A stretch of 64,000 nucleotides of DNA from Leptotrichia sp. HSP-342 (GCF_041199995.1 NZ_CP165646.1:434001-498000), one strand, 5' to 3'. Numbered from the stretch's first letter, positions 1 to 9,697 are shown. Program-made: numbers and translations. Notes: generated from the sequence alone by a model not told the origin.

Positions 1-282
1 ATTCCCCGGAAATTTTTAGCTCCATCCATTTTGTCAAAAGAACTTCTGTAACTTCAGGCTCTATTGTAGCCATGACTCTTTGAATAGTATCATGCGAAGG
101 AACTCCGTTTGGCAGCTCCAAGTATCTTTTTAATGCTTTAAGATACAGTTTCCCAACTTCCTCAATCTCTTCCCAATATTCAACATTCGCAAGCATAGCA
201 AAAAGAGTAATCACAACAATGTCACTTAACTTGTGTTTTATTTTTGAAGCCTGTCGCTTGTCCTCTATTTGAGTAATATATA
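1..282 (-). pseudogene. ISAs1-family transposase, 5' fragment (cut by window edge)
   Basis: Read on the minus strand this encodes the N-terminal part of the same ISAs1-family transposase that is almost complete at 24271-25422 (residues around ITQIEDKRQ through the helical N-terminal domain). It is truncated twice: the window edge removes the C-terminal side, and near 282 the sequence changes abruptly from the ISAs1 reading frame to an IS630-type end. Unlike the complete copy, this fragment keeps the five codons NGVPS in the family motif ELPNGVPSHDT, so it represents the less damaged form of that motif. Confidence 0.8.
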
Positions 283-435
283 GTAAAACCTCTTTAAAAC
301 TGAACTGATTTATTAAATAAAACAGAAGTAACTGCTTCTTCCAGTGTATTAAAATTATGGGCTATGCCTTTTAATTTTTTCTTCATATTAGCCCATAATT
401 TTTCTATTGGATTTAAATCTGGCGAATACAGCGAA
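283..435 (-). pseudogene. IS630-family transposase, 3' fragment
   Basis: These ~150 bases match the end of the IS630-type element at 29599-29750 with a few differences (terminal TAGTAAAACC followed by the C-terminal coding part of the transposase). The match stops near 435, so only the last ~40 codons and one terminus remain. The terminus abuts the ISAs1 fragment at a TATA stretch, which fits the TA target preference of IS630 elements. It is a remnant, not an active element. Confidence 0.75.
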
Positions 436-457
436 TGTAGAATAATATTAGCTATAC

Positions 458-835
458 TTATAAAACAACCTCCTTAATTTTCACAATTCCTAAAAGACTG
501 TCAATCAGCTCTTCAAAAATTACATCCCGATTTTTTTCATCTTTATAAAGAATCAGAAAGAAAAGATCTGAATAAAATTCTTTTTTTATCCCATTAATAA
601 AATAGTTTCCACATCTTATATTTTTTCTATTTTTTACAACTAGAATTCTATCTCTATCATTTTTACGTTCTGAAAAATAAATTCCAAATTTCAAGTTTTC
701 AAGCTGAATCTTCTCAATATTCTCATCTTTAATGTCATTTTCTTTAAATAAAAAACTTTCCTTCATCTGCTGATTTAAGCTTTCTATATTTTCCATATCT
801 GTAAAACAGATATAATCTCTAAAAGCGTTTTTCAT
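458..835 (-). CDS. hypothetical protein, 125 aa
   Basis: I do not recognise this protein. It is hydrophilic and rich in Lys, Glu, Asn and Asp, with no signal peptide and no clear membrane segment; a short aromatic stretch (YSDLFFLILY, about residues 88-97) could be a buried strand. A good Shine-Dalgarno (AAGGAG) lies a few bases before the ATG at 835, so it is probably expressed. It sits alone between an IS630 fragment and ~450 bases of non-coding DNA, which suggests an accessory gene stranded among mobile elements. No function is proposed. Confidence 0.6.
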   Translation of the reverse strand: MKNAFRDYICFTDMENIESLNQQMKESFLFKENDIKDENIEKIQLENLKFGIYFSERKNDRDRILVVKNRKNIRCGNYFINGIKKEFYSDLFFLILYKDEKNRDVIFEELIDSLLGIVKIKEVVL

Positions 836-1293
836 GATTAATTTCTCCTTTTATTATTTAATAAATTTCCAATTGATATTTATAATAAAACTAGATTTGG
901 TAGTATTTATTCTACTATTTAAATTCTAATTTTATTAAAAAAATAAATTGATATCAGAATTTTAACATAATATCAAAATATTTTTTAGGGTTAATTTTAT
1001 TATTTTTAAAATACGCTCAAAGTAGCTAAAATAGATATTTTATTTTTATATTTAACATTAAAATAAAATTAATATAATGAATATGTTTAATAGTTAAAAT
1101 ATAATATATTATAATATTTATAATACTTTATCTATAAAAATATTATTTATATATATTAAAATTTTAAGAACTAAAAATAATATACTTTAATAATTAAAAA
1201 ATAATTAGTATTGTTGTAAAAATATATAAAAAATTATATATATAAAATGATTATTACAGCTAAGTCATTGAATTTTTTCAATTTTTAATAATA
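836..1293. other. non-coding AT-rich gap
   Basis: Very AT-rich sequence with stops in every frame. It should contain the promoter of the minus-strand gene ending at 458, but low complexity prevents a confident assignment. I see no RNA gene or clear repeat in it. Confidence 0.6.
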
Positions 1294-1971
1294 GATCCAT
1301 TCGATAACCTTTCAATAAAGAACAATATCAGGGTATAATAATGTTGGTAATTAAAATGATAAATAATGTTTGAAAGAATAAAAAGATTTAAGGAAGAAAA
1401 CTATCAGAAAATTGTACCATAGGCTGAGAAAAGCAGGGAGTCTTCCTTGCCTAAAAGAGGGAGCTTGTCTGGGACACTGAGATAGAGGTTGTACTGGTTA
1501 ACGCTATGGAATGCGAGATTAAGCGTCCTAAACAGTGGAAATATTACTCAGGAAAAAAGAAAAAGTACACGATAAAGGCTCAAATAGTGGCAAACGAAAA
1601 AGAGCTAAGGATACTTAATGTCTCATTTTCACATGGAAGTATTCACGACTTTAAGCTGTTCTGCAAGAGCCGCGTGCATTTTTTAAAAGATGTCCTTTTA
1701 ATTGTCGACAAAGGATACATAGGCATGTAAGATACACAGTAACAGCTTGATACCTAAAAAATCGATAAAAAGAAACAAATTAACTAAAGAGGATAGAAAA
1801 TACAATTCAACTATTTCAAAGCGGAGAATCTACATAGAGCATGTGAACAGGCATATCAAGAAATTTAGGATAGTATCTATATGTTACAGAAACAAGGAAA
1901 GAAAATTTTCTATGAGATTCTCGTTGATTTGTGTAATTTATAATTTTGAACTATAAGTTATCGAACAGGTC
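1294..1971 (+). mobile_element. degenerate IS5-family (IS1031-like) element
   Basis: The ends carry imperfect inverted repeats sharing TTCGATAAC (1300-1308 and its complement at 1957-1965). Inside, on the + strand, are pieces of a DDE transposase of the DDE_4 superfamily: CEIKRPKQWKYYSGKKKKYTI near 1509-1570 corresponds to the family's D-A-T-E-x-x-I-x-R-P-K...YSGKKK region, then GSIHDFKLF and DKGYIG, and after an interruption the IEHVNRHIKKFRI C-terminal block to 1956. The reading frame is broken by stops between 1380 and 1500 and again at 1728. It is a dead copy; the subgroup assignment is by motif memory. Confidence 0.7.
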
Positions 1972-2003
1972 TAATGATATTTATAACATAAATTGCAATA
2001 TTA

Positions 2004-3030
2004 ATTGCGACATTTTACCAAATTTTTTTAAAAACTAATTTCGTGTAAAAATTTTTCAAACGGCGTTGCATAGTTTAAACATTTTCTTGGTCTTGAATTT
2101 ATCAGCATCAAGGTTCTTATCAAGTCTTCTGTATCTATTTTTGATATGTTGGTCTTCTTTGGGTAAAATTCTCTTAGAAGACCGTTGCTGTTTTCATTGC
2201 AGCCTCTCTGCCATGAGCAGTAAGGATCTGCAAAATAGAAATCTATTCCCATCTTCTCCACCTCTTCCCAGCACGAAAATTCCTTTCCTCTGTCTGATGT
2301 GAAAGTCTTGAATGCTCCTTGTGGAATACTGGCTGTCAGCTGTTTTATTGCTTCCAGCATTGAATTTTTGCTTCTATCTTTCATCTTTATTGCTACATAA
2401 AACCGTGTCTTCAATTCCACAAATGTTGCAAAGCAGGCTTTGCTTTCTCCTCTTGATGAAACTACCGAGTCTAGCTCCCAATGCCCAAAAATTTCTTTTT
2501 TCTTAACTTCTTCCGATCTATCGCCAATTGTCTTCCAATATTGAATTTTCCTCTCGTCTCCTTCCCTTTCTTCTCAAGACATTCAGGGAAACATCTAAAA
2601 AATTACTGTAAAGCCAGTTATAGATAGTTTTAAATGAAAGTCTCCCCTTTAATTCCCTGCCAGCAATTTGTTCAGGAGACCAGGTTTTGTAGAGCCTGTC
2701 CTCTATCAGATTTTTCAATTCAGCAGTAATTTTTGAGTTTCTTCCTTTATTAGCAGATTTTGTATTGGCATCTGACTAAGCATTCTCAGAAGAGTATTCG
2801 CCATTAATTCTTTTGATTTCACGATAAATGGTAGCCCTGTGCCTGTTAAGGATTTTGGCAATTTTAGAAATTTTGTAATTTTCTTTTAGCAGGACCTCTA
2901 GTTTATTTCTTTCATTTATGGTAAAATATTTATGGCTCATGATATATTTCCTTTCGTTAATGTTTTTGTGGTTACTAACATTTTAACACGAAATTATCAT
3001 GAGTTTTTACATTTTTTAGTTTGTCGCAAT
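2004..3030 (-). mobile_element. IS30-family element, inactive
   Basis: The element is bounded by the inverted repeat ATTGCGACA at 2004-2012 and its complement at 3022-3030, with a further inner pair (TTTCGTGT) at both ends. One transposase gene on the minus strand (2028-2940) fills it. A shorter, more decayed relative lies at 28652-29593. I see no convincing target duplication. Confidence 0.75.
2028..2940 (-). pseudogene. IS30-family transposase, disrupted
   Basis: Translation starts at 2940 with an IS30-type helix-turn-helix (ISKIAKILNRHRATIYREI), then meets an in-frame TAG near 2778 where the sister copy reads through. The reading continues with the linker TWSPEQIAGRELKG and breaks again near 2520. 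The C-terminal part (2028-2420, 130 codons) keeps catalytic-core landmarks: TSDRGKEF around the second Asp and WQRGCNENSNGLLREFYPK around the Glu, ending LNYATPFEKFLHE. At least two disruptions make it a pseudogene. Confidence 0.8.
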
Positions 3031-3747
3031 ATATATTATACAATCTATGACTTGTAGTGATAGAAATAGTTACTTCAAAATTGATAAGGAGATGATGTTT
3101 ATGAGAATGAAAGAAGATTGTATGAAAAAATGGCCAGCTAAGACCGGTATATAATTTATAGAAAGGTGTGAATTCTGAATATATTATAGGACTGGATTTG
3201 TTCCCTAATGTTATAGATATAGAATTTCCTTATATTTCTATTAGTATTAGAAAGTAAAAACATGAAATCTAAAACTAAAGTTGATGTTTTACTGTTTGTT
3301 ATTAAATATAATTTAAGAAAATATATTTATAAAGAAGTACAAAAATATGAAGATATAAAATTCTATAAACTAGTTGTTAACTAAGTTTAAGAGAAATAAG
3401 GTTCTCTAATTTTTTAGTATAGGAAAAATTCTAATCGAATAATCACAATAAATTAAAGATTTTTTAATTTAGATAAAAAATAGAGGCTGAACTCAAGATT
3501 TTAATCATTTTGAGACAGCCCTTTTTTATTCAATTTACGTATATCAAAATTTTTCTGATAGTTTTATTTTTTTATCATTATTTATCACGAGTATTATTGT
3601 TTCCTGATATTATTCTTTAATTCGAAACAAGTTTAGTAAAAAGAGAATTAACCAGCTATTTTAGATAAAATGAGAGACTTAATGACTTTATAGTTGCCAA
3701 TGCAGACCACCTTTTGAAAGATAATTTTGATATAAAGTTTTTTATAT
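3031..3747. other. gap with short decayed coding traces
   Basis: No intact gene. Short open runs on the + strand (a 20-codon ORF after a Shine-Dalgarno-like AAGGAG near 3088, then runs of 25-35 codons up to ~3385) look like remnants of an unidentified gene rather than functional ORFs. A terminator-like hairpin lies at 3485-3528. The remainder is featureless AT-rich DNA. Confidence 0.5.
3485..3528 (+). terminator. intrinsic terminator-like hairpin (repeated motif)
   Basis: GGCTGAACTCA pairs with TGAGACAGCC across an AT-rich loop and is followed by CTTTTTTATT. A near-identical sequence occurs at 25594-25640 after the ISAs1 element, so this is a dispersed terminator-type repeat. No intact gene now lies immediately upstream. 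Confidence 0.65.
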
Positions 3748-4392
3748 TTATTTTAAAATTCCTATTAAATCAGTTAGTATAAATGGAATAAACACTTGTC
3801 CATCAGCAAAGTTTGTACCTTCTCCTTGATTATATATTAGAACCAATGAATCATTTTCTAAGTAGAAGTTTTGTTTTTTAGAAACAGCATCAAATTTGGC
3901 TACCTGAGGCAGTCCAAACTGTCTAAACTTATCATTAACAGCATCTGTCAATGCGTCATTAAATCCATCTACAAGGACATCCTTTAATTTTAATGGTTTT
4001 CCATCTTTTACATTAAATGAAATTCCATCATAAGATGTTATTTTTTCACCAGTTTTTGTGTCTTTTTCTTCTACTGTGAACAACACGCTTACGAACGCAC
4101 TATTATCACCTTTAACTTCAGAAGTAACTGTGTAAATTTTATTTCTTGAAGATTTGTAGTCCGAAATGAATTTCTCCATGTTTTTGTTCATATTTTTAGT
4201 AATATTTCCACTTTTACCAAAAAACATTGGATATGAAACTCTTGATTTTCCTAAGACTTTCACTCTTTTTGTCGATTTTACAACACTTGGAGAAACAGGA
4301 CTAAATCCTTGGAAGGTAAAAGTAGTATCTTCCGCTGCAAATGACAAATTAAATAAAATTAATGTCATAAAAAACAATGTTAATTTTCTCAT
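3748..4392 (-). CDS. secreted DUF3298/RsiV-like protein, 214 aa
   Basis: The first ~20 residues (MRKLTLFFMTLILFNLSFA) form a typical signal peptide with cleavage after SFA, so the protein is exported. The body, roughly residues 50-214, has the alternating pattern of DUF3298/DUF4163 proteins, including SYDGISFNVKDGKPLKLKD followed by a helical segment and a C-terminal PFILTDL. That family includes extracytoplasmic domains of anti-sigma factors such as RsiV, but here there is no anti-sigma N-terminus or membrane anchor. I chose ATG 4392: GAGGTG lies 9 bases upstream, whereas the GTG at 4404 is part of that Shine-Dalgarno. It is monocistronic; function unknown. Confidence 0.65.
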   Translation of the reverse strand: MRKLTLFFMTLILFNLSFAAEDTTFTFQGFSPVSPSVVKSTKRVKVLGKSRVSYPMFFGKSGNITKNMNKNMEKFISDYKSSRNKIYTVTSEVKGDNSAFVSVLFTVEEKDTKTGEKITSYDGISFNVKDGKPLKLKDVLVDGFNDALTDAVNDKFRQFGLPQVAKFDAVSKKQNFYLENDSLVLIYNQGEGTNFADGQVFIPFILTDLIGILK

Positions 4393-4797
4393 TTTTATAA
4401 TCACCTCAAAATTTTTATTTTTTTATTTTTAAATAATAACTAAAAAGTAGATTTTGTTACAATGATTCAAATTTTTAAGTTATCTTAATATATTATATAC
4501 TAAAATTGATAAATAAGCAAACTTTTTTATTTCTTTGAATCGAATTGTCAGACTAGAAGATTAAAGATTTCTTTTTTATAAAATTTGTTTCAATTTTATA
4601 GATACCTATTTAAAAAGTCAAATAAAAATCGTTAATTCAGAATATTTTTTAGGTAAAATTATAAAATAAATTATAAATTTTGAATATCAAAATAATATTA
4701 ATTATGGAAGTTTTTTTCAAAAAATGTTAAAATAATTGTATATACAAATAATATTGGTGAAATTTTTGGTTTGTGAAGAAGAGAGGAATGTTGGAAT
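4393..4797. other. intergenic region before the sulfate cluster
   Basis: This divergent intergenic region must hold the promoters of the minus-strand DUF3298 gene and the + strand sulfur genes. It is extremely AT-rich, so promoter hexamers are ambiguous. The one clear signal is a 12-bp perfect palindrome at 4736-4747, reported separately. Confidence 0.5.
4736..4747. promoter_or_regulatory. candidate operator palindrome TTGTATATACAA
   Basis: A perfect 12-bp palindrome lies 50 bases before the first sulfur gene, between a possible promoter and the Shine-Dalgarno. Its position suits a repressor site controlling the cluster, but AT-rich palindromes can arise by chance and I cannot name the regulator. 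Confidence 0.35.
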
Positions 4798-6507
4798 ATG
4801 AAATTGAATAATTATGAAAGAATCAAGGATTATGAGGCTGAGAGAGAGAAAAAAGAGCTGGAGTTTATTATAAATTTGACAAGGGAAGCTTTAACTGATC
4901 CTGAAAAGGAGAAGGAATGGAATGCAGTTAGGACTTCATTTGCACTTTATACAGAGGGAAGAAAAAAAGGGACGTATATGATAAGACCTCGTTTTTTTGA
5001 AAGTAAAATCGACATTGAGGACTTTGAGTATTTATTAGATGTTGTGCAGAAGTATTGTGATAAAAGGCTTCATCTTACGACAAGACAAGATTTTCAGCTA
5101 CATGGAATAGAAAAGGAAAATTTGCCAGACTTATTGGAGGCTATTTCGAAAAGAGGATTTTTTACGAAAGCGACTTGTGGTGATTCTACAAGAGCAGTAA
5201 TTACTCCTGAAACAACTGGATTTGAAGAAGAAGTTTTTGACGTTTCACCTCATGCAAAAATTGTGACAGATTATATTTTAAATGGACGTGAATTTATGCA
5301 TTTGCCGAGAAAATATAAAATTGCTTTTTCAAATAAGGAAGAAAATTCACTTTATGTAAAAATAAATGACATTGGATTTCAGGCGGTAATTCAAGATGAA
5401 AAAAAGGGATTTCGAGTATATGTTGGCGGAGGAATTGGACCAATTTCAACTAATGCTATTATTTTGAGGGAATTTATCGAGGAAGATGAGTTTTTATATT
5501 ATATTCATGCAATAAGAAATGTGTTTAATGATCATGGAAATCGTAAAATTCGTGCAAGAGCAAGGCTTCGTTACATTATGCTAAATTTGGGAGAAGAAAA
5601 ATTTTTAGAATTATGTAATGAATATATTTCTAACTTCTATGTTGAAAAAGGGGATAGCCTTAGAGTTTATACGAAAAAATTACTTGAGGAAAGAGAAATT
5701 TTGGATAAGGAAAAAGAATTAGAAAAGATAGAAACATTTTCTGAAGGAGAAAATACGGATGAAAATGTTAAAAATGATGAATTTGTGAAAAATAATGAAA
5801 ATATCGTGGTGGGAAAGCGTAAAGGAGAATATGGGTATTATTTAAGACCTGCCAGAGGAAATATTTACAAGGAAGATGGAGAAAAATTGATTAAGTTTGT
5901 AAAAAGCCTTGATTATAAAATTGAATTGAAACTTACAAGTTTTCAAAGTATTCTGGTTCGAGGATTGAAAAAAGAAGATGTTTTAAAATTAAGAGAAATT
6001 ATGGAAGAATATTATGGCGAAAACGAATTTTTTAATTCATACTCGTGTATTGGGAGTACAACTTGTAATGTTGGAATTTTAGATACTCCGCCGATACTGG
6101 ACTATATTTTTAAATATTTTGAAAATGAGGAAAAGAGGGAGCTTACAAATTATTTGCCACAAATAAAGATTGCTGGATGTCCAAATTCCTGTGCGACACC
6201 GCAGATAGCAAAACTTGGATTTAGTGGAAGAAGAAAAAAAGACGGAGAATACTTTGCAATTTTTGCAAGAGGAGAATTTACAGGTAAAACTGTCAAACTG
6301 AATGAAATCGTGGGAGAAATAAAGGCAAGTAAAATTCCGTATTTTCTTGAGGACATTGCAAACATCATAAAAGAGGAAAACATTGAATTTAAAGAGTTTG
6401 TACATGAAGAAAGGTTTATTGAGCTGATAGAGAAATACAAGGAATTTGAACTTGAAGTGGTTGATTTCAATGATTTCCGTAAAGCTGATATGGAAAGGGC
6501 GTGGTAG
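4798..6507 (+). CDS. ferredoxin-dependent sulfite (or nitrite) reductase
   Basis: A 569-residue siroheme/[4Fe-4S] reductase. Two nitrite/sulfite reductase ferredoxin-like half-domains (about residues 45-110 and 345-405) flank siroheme-binding segments. The cofactor cysteines are C416-x5-C422 (SCIGSTTC) and C461-x3-C465 (GCPNSC). A Glu/Asn-rich insert at about residues 300-345 separates the two halves. In the cytoplasm it would reduce sulfite to sulfide with six electrons from ferredoxin. Nitrite reductases share the fold, so the sulfite assignment rests on context: sulfate transport, ATP sulfurylase and APS reductase genes follow immediately. cysA begins 4 bases after its stop. Its gene is first in the cluster. 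Confidence 0.85.
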   Translation: MKLNNYERIKDYEAEREKKELEFIINLTREALTDPEKEKEWNAVRTSFALYTEGRKKGTYMIRPRFFESKIDIEDFEYLLDVVQKYCDKRLHLTTRQDFQLHGIEKENLPDLLEAISKRGFFTKATCGDSTRAVITPETTGFEEEVFDVSPHAKIVTDYILNGREFMHLPRKYKIAFSNKEENSLYVKINDIGFQAVIQDEKKGFRVYVGGGIGPISTNAIILREFIEEDEFLYYIHAIRNVFNDHGNRKIRARARLRYIMLNLGEEKFLELCNEYISNFYVEKGDSLRVYTKKLLEEREILDKEKELEKIETFSEGENTDENVKNDEFVKNNENIVVGKRKGEYGYYLRPARGNIYKEDGEKLIKFVKSLDYKIELKLTSFQSILVRGLKKEDVLKLREIMEEYYGENEFFNSYSCIGSTTCNVGILDTPPILDYIFKYFENEEKRELTNYLPQIKIAGCPNSCATPQIAKLGFSGRRKKDGEYFAIFARGEFTGKTVKLNEIVGEIKASKIPYFLEDIANIIKEENIEFKEFVHEERFIELIEKYKEFELEVVDFNDFRKADMERAW

Positions 6508-6511
6508 ATGA

Positions 6512-7576
6512 ATGTATGTGGAACTAAAAAATATTAACAAAATGTATAATAGCTACAAAGCGTCAGATAATATAAATTTAGGGATTAGAAAAGGAAAGCT
6601 GGTAGCTTTGCTAGGACCAAGTGGAAGTGGAAAATCCACGATTTTACGGATGATTGCAGGACTGGAAACACCTGATACTGGGGAGATTATAATTGACGGA
6701 AAAGTTGTAAATGATGTTTCTCCAAGTAAAAGGGGAATTGGCTTTGTTTTTCAGAATTATGCGTTATTTCGGTACATGACTGTGTTTGACAATATTGCAT
6801 TTGGATTAAAGATTGCAAAAGTGAAAAAGTCCATTATAAAGGAACGTGTGGAAAAACTGATGGTGCTTGTGAATATAAAAGGACTTGGGAAACGGTATCC
6901 AAACCAGCTCTCAGGAGGACAGCGGCAAAGAGTGGCATTTGCAAGGGCATTAGCTCCTCATCCTGAATTATTGCTGTTAGATGAGCCTTTTGCTGCAATT
7001 GATGCTAAAGTTAGGCAGGAACTTCGGAACTGGCTACGTGAAACAATTGATAAAGTGGGAATTACGAGCATTTTTGTAACACACGACCAGGAAGAGGCAA
7101 TAGAAGTGGCGGATGAAATCATTGTAACAAATAAAGGAAGAATCGAACAAATTGGAAGTCCAAAAGAAATTTATTCCAATCCCAAAACAGCATTTGTAGC
7201 CAAATTTATGGGAAACCCAATAGAACTGGAAAATATAAACAGATTTAAAGGTTTTGAAAACTTGAAAAATGGACAAAAAGCAATAATCCGTCCAGAAAAC
7301 GTAAGTATTATAAAGGCAAATGAAAAATTTAGATATTCAGCTTCAACAGAGAACGGAATTGTTAAATATACATTATTTCGTGGAAAAGAAGTAGAAATTG
7401 GTGTACAAATAAACGGCACTTTAATAAAAGGAAATCGTAAAATTGAAGAAGATGCTGTATCTATGGGAGAAGAAGTCAATATTTATATATATCGTGCCTA
7501 TGCCTTTGGGGAAAATGAGGAAGTGGAAATTGTGGAAAATGAAAATACAAGAAATCAAAATGATGTCGTTATTTAA
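6512..7576 (+). CDS. cysA: sulfate ABC transporter ATP-binding protein
   Basis: A 354-residue ABC ATPase with Walker A GPSGSGKST (about residues 34-42), Q-loop, signature LSGGQRQRVAFARAL, Walker B LLLLDEPFAAID and switch His in VTHDQEEA. After residue ~235 a C-terminal regulatory domain (IRPENVSI region) follows, as in CysA/PotA-type importers. It would power sulfate (or thiosulfate) uptake with the permeases at 13757 and 14622 and the binding protein at 12695. The gene is split from those partners by the APS and ATP sulfurylase genes. It starts 4 bases after the sulfite reductase stop, so the two are probably co-translated. Confidence 0.9.
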   Translation: MYVELKNINKMYNSYKASDNINLGIRKGKLVALLGPSGSGKSTILRMIAGLETPDTGEIIIDGKVVNDVSPSKRGIGFVFQNYALFRYMTVFDNIAFGLKIAKVKKSIIKERVEKLMVLVNIKGLGKRYPNQLSGGQRQRVAFARALAPHPELLLLDEPFAAIDAKVRQELRNWLRETIDKVGITSIFVTHDQEEAIEVADEIIVTNKGRIEQIGSPKEIYSNPKTAFVAKFMGNPIELENINRFKGFENLKNGQKAIIRPENVSIIKANEKFRYSASTENGIVKYTLFRGKEVEIGVQINGTLIKGNRKIEEDAVSMGEEVNIYIYRAYAFGENEEVEIVENENTRNQNDVVI

Positions 7577-7693
7577 AAAAACTGAAAAAAGATTTTTTAA
7601 ATATCTAAAAATGTTTTTATATAAATTTTTTCAAAGAAATTATGATTAATAGAGAATTTTTCTGTAATTTTTCTGTTTTTTCTTTTTTATAAA

Positions 7694-7723
7694 GCAAAGG
7701 GAAACAGTCGCCATCCCCTTTGC
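7694..7723 (+). repeat. REP-like hairpin, copy A
   Basis: GCAAAGGG and CCCCTTTGC pair around a loop containing CAGTCGCCAT. The loop core is shared with hairpins at 15599, 15851 (inverted) and 32387 while the stem bases differ but still pair. Confidence 0.7.
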
Positions 7724-7742
7724 AAACCCGGCTTGTCTAAGC

Positions 7743-7804
7743 ATTTTTTGGAAACAAAAATTAAACTCGCTTCGCTCAGACAATAATTTTTATTTCCAAA
7801 AAAT
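7743..7804. repeat. imperfect inverted repeat
   Basis: ATTTTTTGGAAACAAAAATTA at the left arm pairs with its near-complement (TAATTTTTATTTCCAAAAAAT) at 7784-7804, around a short central ACTCGCTTCGCTCAGACAA. It follows the REP-like hairpin as the TIR-bounded segment does in the 32387 element. No coding potential. Confidence 0.6.
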
Positions 7805-7948
7805 CACGACATTTTTAATTATGAAAATTAATTTGATTAAAAAGATTTTAAAACAAAATATTGATAAATAAAAAAAGAAAAATAATACAGTTTAATAGTA
7901 TTGAATGGAGTAGCTAATATCATTAAAATTAATAAAAGAGGTGATTTT

Positions 7949-9697
7949 ATGTTAGAGAATAAGGAGGACAAAAATAATAAGGGAAGAAAAAAATTTGAAA
8001 TAAAGGAATTGGAAACGGATGTATTGATTATTGGTGGGGGAACTGCTGGATGTTATGCAGCTATTACGCTTGGAAAAAATTCTGATTTATCGGTAATTGT
8101 GGCAGAGAAGGCGAATATTAAGAGGAGCGGGTGTCTTGCGGCTGGGATTAATGCAATAAATGCGTATAATGTGAAAGGACGTGTGCCACAGGATTATGTG
8201 GATTACGCGGCAAAGGATGCCAATGGAATTGTGCGGCACGATTTGTTAATTACTGCTGCGAATAGATTTAATGAGATTACCGCTGAAGTAGAAAAGTTGG
8301 GGCTTGTGATTTTGAAAGATGAGAATGGAGAGTATGTTGCACGTGGAAATAGAAATATAAAAATAAATGGAGAAAATTTTAAGCCGATACTTGCTGATGC
8401 TGTGAAAAAAACAAAAAATGTGAGAGTTCTGAATACACTTAATATTACGGATTTACTTGTGAAGGACGGGAAAGTTTATGGCGCGGTTGGATTTTCTATA
8501 AAAAAAGAAGAAGTATTTGTGATTAGGGCGAAAAAAGTGATAATTTCGACTGGAGGAGCGGCTGGACTTTATAAGCCTAATAATCCTGGATTTTCAAGGC
8601 ATAAGATGTGGTATCCGCCATTTAATACTGGGGCAGGATATGCGATGGGAATTCTGGCTGGAGCAGAAATGACAACTTTTGAGATGAGATTTATTGCTTT
8701 GAGATGTAAGGATACAATTGCGCCAGTTGGAACGATTGCCCAAGGAGTTGGAGCGAAACAGGTAAATTCAAGAGGGATGGTTTATGAGGATAAATATGGG
8801 CTTACAACGAGTGAGCGTGTTTATGGGACCGTGCGTGAAAATCAACTTGGAAATGGACCTTGTTACTTGAAGACAAGTGGAATTAGTGAAGAAGAAAGTG
8901 AAAGTTTGTTAAAGGCATATTTGAATATGGCGCCAAGTCAGACATTAAAATGGATTGAAAGCGGAAAGAATCCGAGTGAGCAGGATGTTGAAATTGAAGG
9001 GACAGAGCCGTATATTGTCGGTGGGCATACTGCAAGCGGCTTTTGGGTAAATACGAATAGAGAAACTACAATTAATGGACTTTATGCAGCTGGAGATGTA
9101 GCTGGAGGTTGTCCGCAGAAATATGTTACAGGTGCACTGGCTGAAGGTGAAATTGCGGCGCTTGACATAATTTCAAAGTTAGCTGATAAAAAAAATATTA
9201 ATTGTGGAAAAATTGATGAAAATGTGGAAAACTTCTTGAATGAACAAAAGAATCAAATTATTAAGCAGTATGAAAAAATAAGAAATACAGAAGCCAAAAG
9301 ATTTTCAACGGAAGATATGGAAGAAGGAATGCAAAAAATTATGGATGAATATGCAGGTGGAATCTCAACAAACTATCAATTTAATGAAAAGCAGCTAAAT
9401 TTGGCAAAACAGAAAATTGATCAGCTTATAGAGCTTTCTGATGAGCTTTCGGCAGAAAATATGCATGATTTAATGTTTGCTTATGAGCTGAAAGAGAGAT
9501 TGATAGTGTGTAAATCGCTAATTGAGCATCTTTTTTTCAGAAAGGAAACGAGATGGCATTCGTTTAATGAAAATCTGGATTATCCTGAAACTGACGAAAA
9601 CTATTTTAAATATGTGAATTCGAGGTTAGTTAACGGAGAACTGAAAGTATTTATGAGGGAAATTGTTAAGGAGGAGAAATATGAGCATAGTAATTGA
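7949..9697 (+). CDS. aprA: adenylylsulfate (APS) reductase, flavoprotein alpha subunit
   Basis: A 582-residue flavoprotein of the fumarate reductase/AprA superfamily. The FAD dinucleotide site VLIIGGGTAGCYAAITLG is at about residues 23-40, and GGHTASGFWVN and AAGDVAGGCPQKYVTGA near residues 355-395 are the C-terminal FAD-binding elements. With AprB it would reduce adenylylsulfate to sulfite and AMP. It is somewhat shorter than dissimilatory AprA proteins as I remember them. Given the assimilatory neighbours (CysDN, sulfite reductase, sulfate importer) and no qmo or dsr genes here, an assimilatory role is inferred. I chose ATG 7949, with AGAGGTG just upstream; the open frame extends to a TTG at 7901 lacking that signal. 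It overlaps aprB by 17 bases. Confidence 0.85.
   Translation: MLENKEDKNNKGRKKFEIKELETDVLIIGGGTAGCYAAITLGKNSDLSVIVAEKANIKRSGCLAAGINAINAYNVKGRVPQDYVDYAAKDANGIVRHDLLITAANRFNEITAEVEKLGLVILKDENGEYVARGNRNIKINGENFKPILADAVKKTKNVRVLNTLNITDLLVKDGKVYGAVGFSIKKEEVFVIRAKKVIISTGGAAGLYKPNNPGFSRHKMWYPPFNTGAGYAMGILAGAEMTTFEMRFIALRCKDTIAPVGTIAQGVGAKQVNSRGMVYEDKYGLTTSERVYGTVRENQLGNGPCYLKTSGISEEESESLLKAYLNMAPSQTLKWIESGKNPSEQDVEIEGTEPYIVGGHTASGFWVNTNRETTINGLYAAGDVAGGCPQKYVTGALAEGEIAALDIISKLADKKNINCGKIDENVENFLNEQKNQIIKQYEKIRNTEAKRFSTEDMEEGMQKIMDEYAGGISTNYQFNEKQLNLAKQKIDQLIELSDELSAENMHDLMFAYELKERLIVCKSLIEHLFFRKETRWHSFNENLDYPETDENYFKYVNSRLVNGELKVFMREIVKEEKYEHSN

Larger units (their letters stand above)
7577..7948. 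other. intergenic region with REP-like repeat
   Basis: About 370 bases between cysA and the APS reductase genes. It contains a REP-like hairpin at 7694-7723 and a second inverted repeat at 7743-7804. About 95 bases (7655-7748) are shared with 15558-15652 downstream of cysW. Either hairpin might partly terminate transcription, which would split the cluster into two transcripts. Confidence 0.6.
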
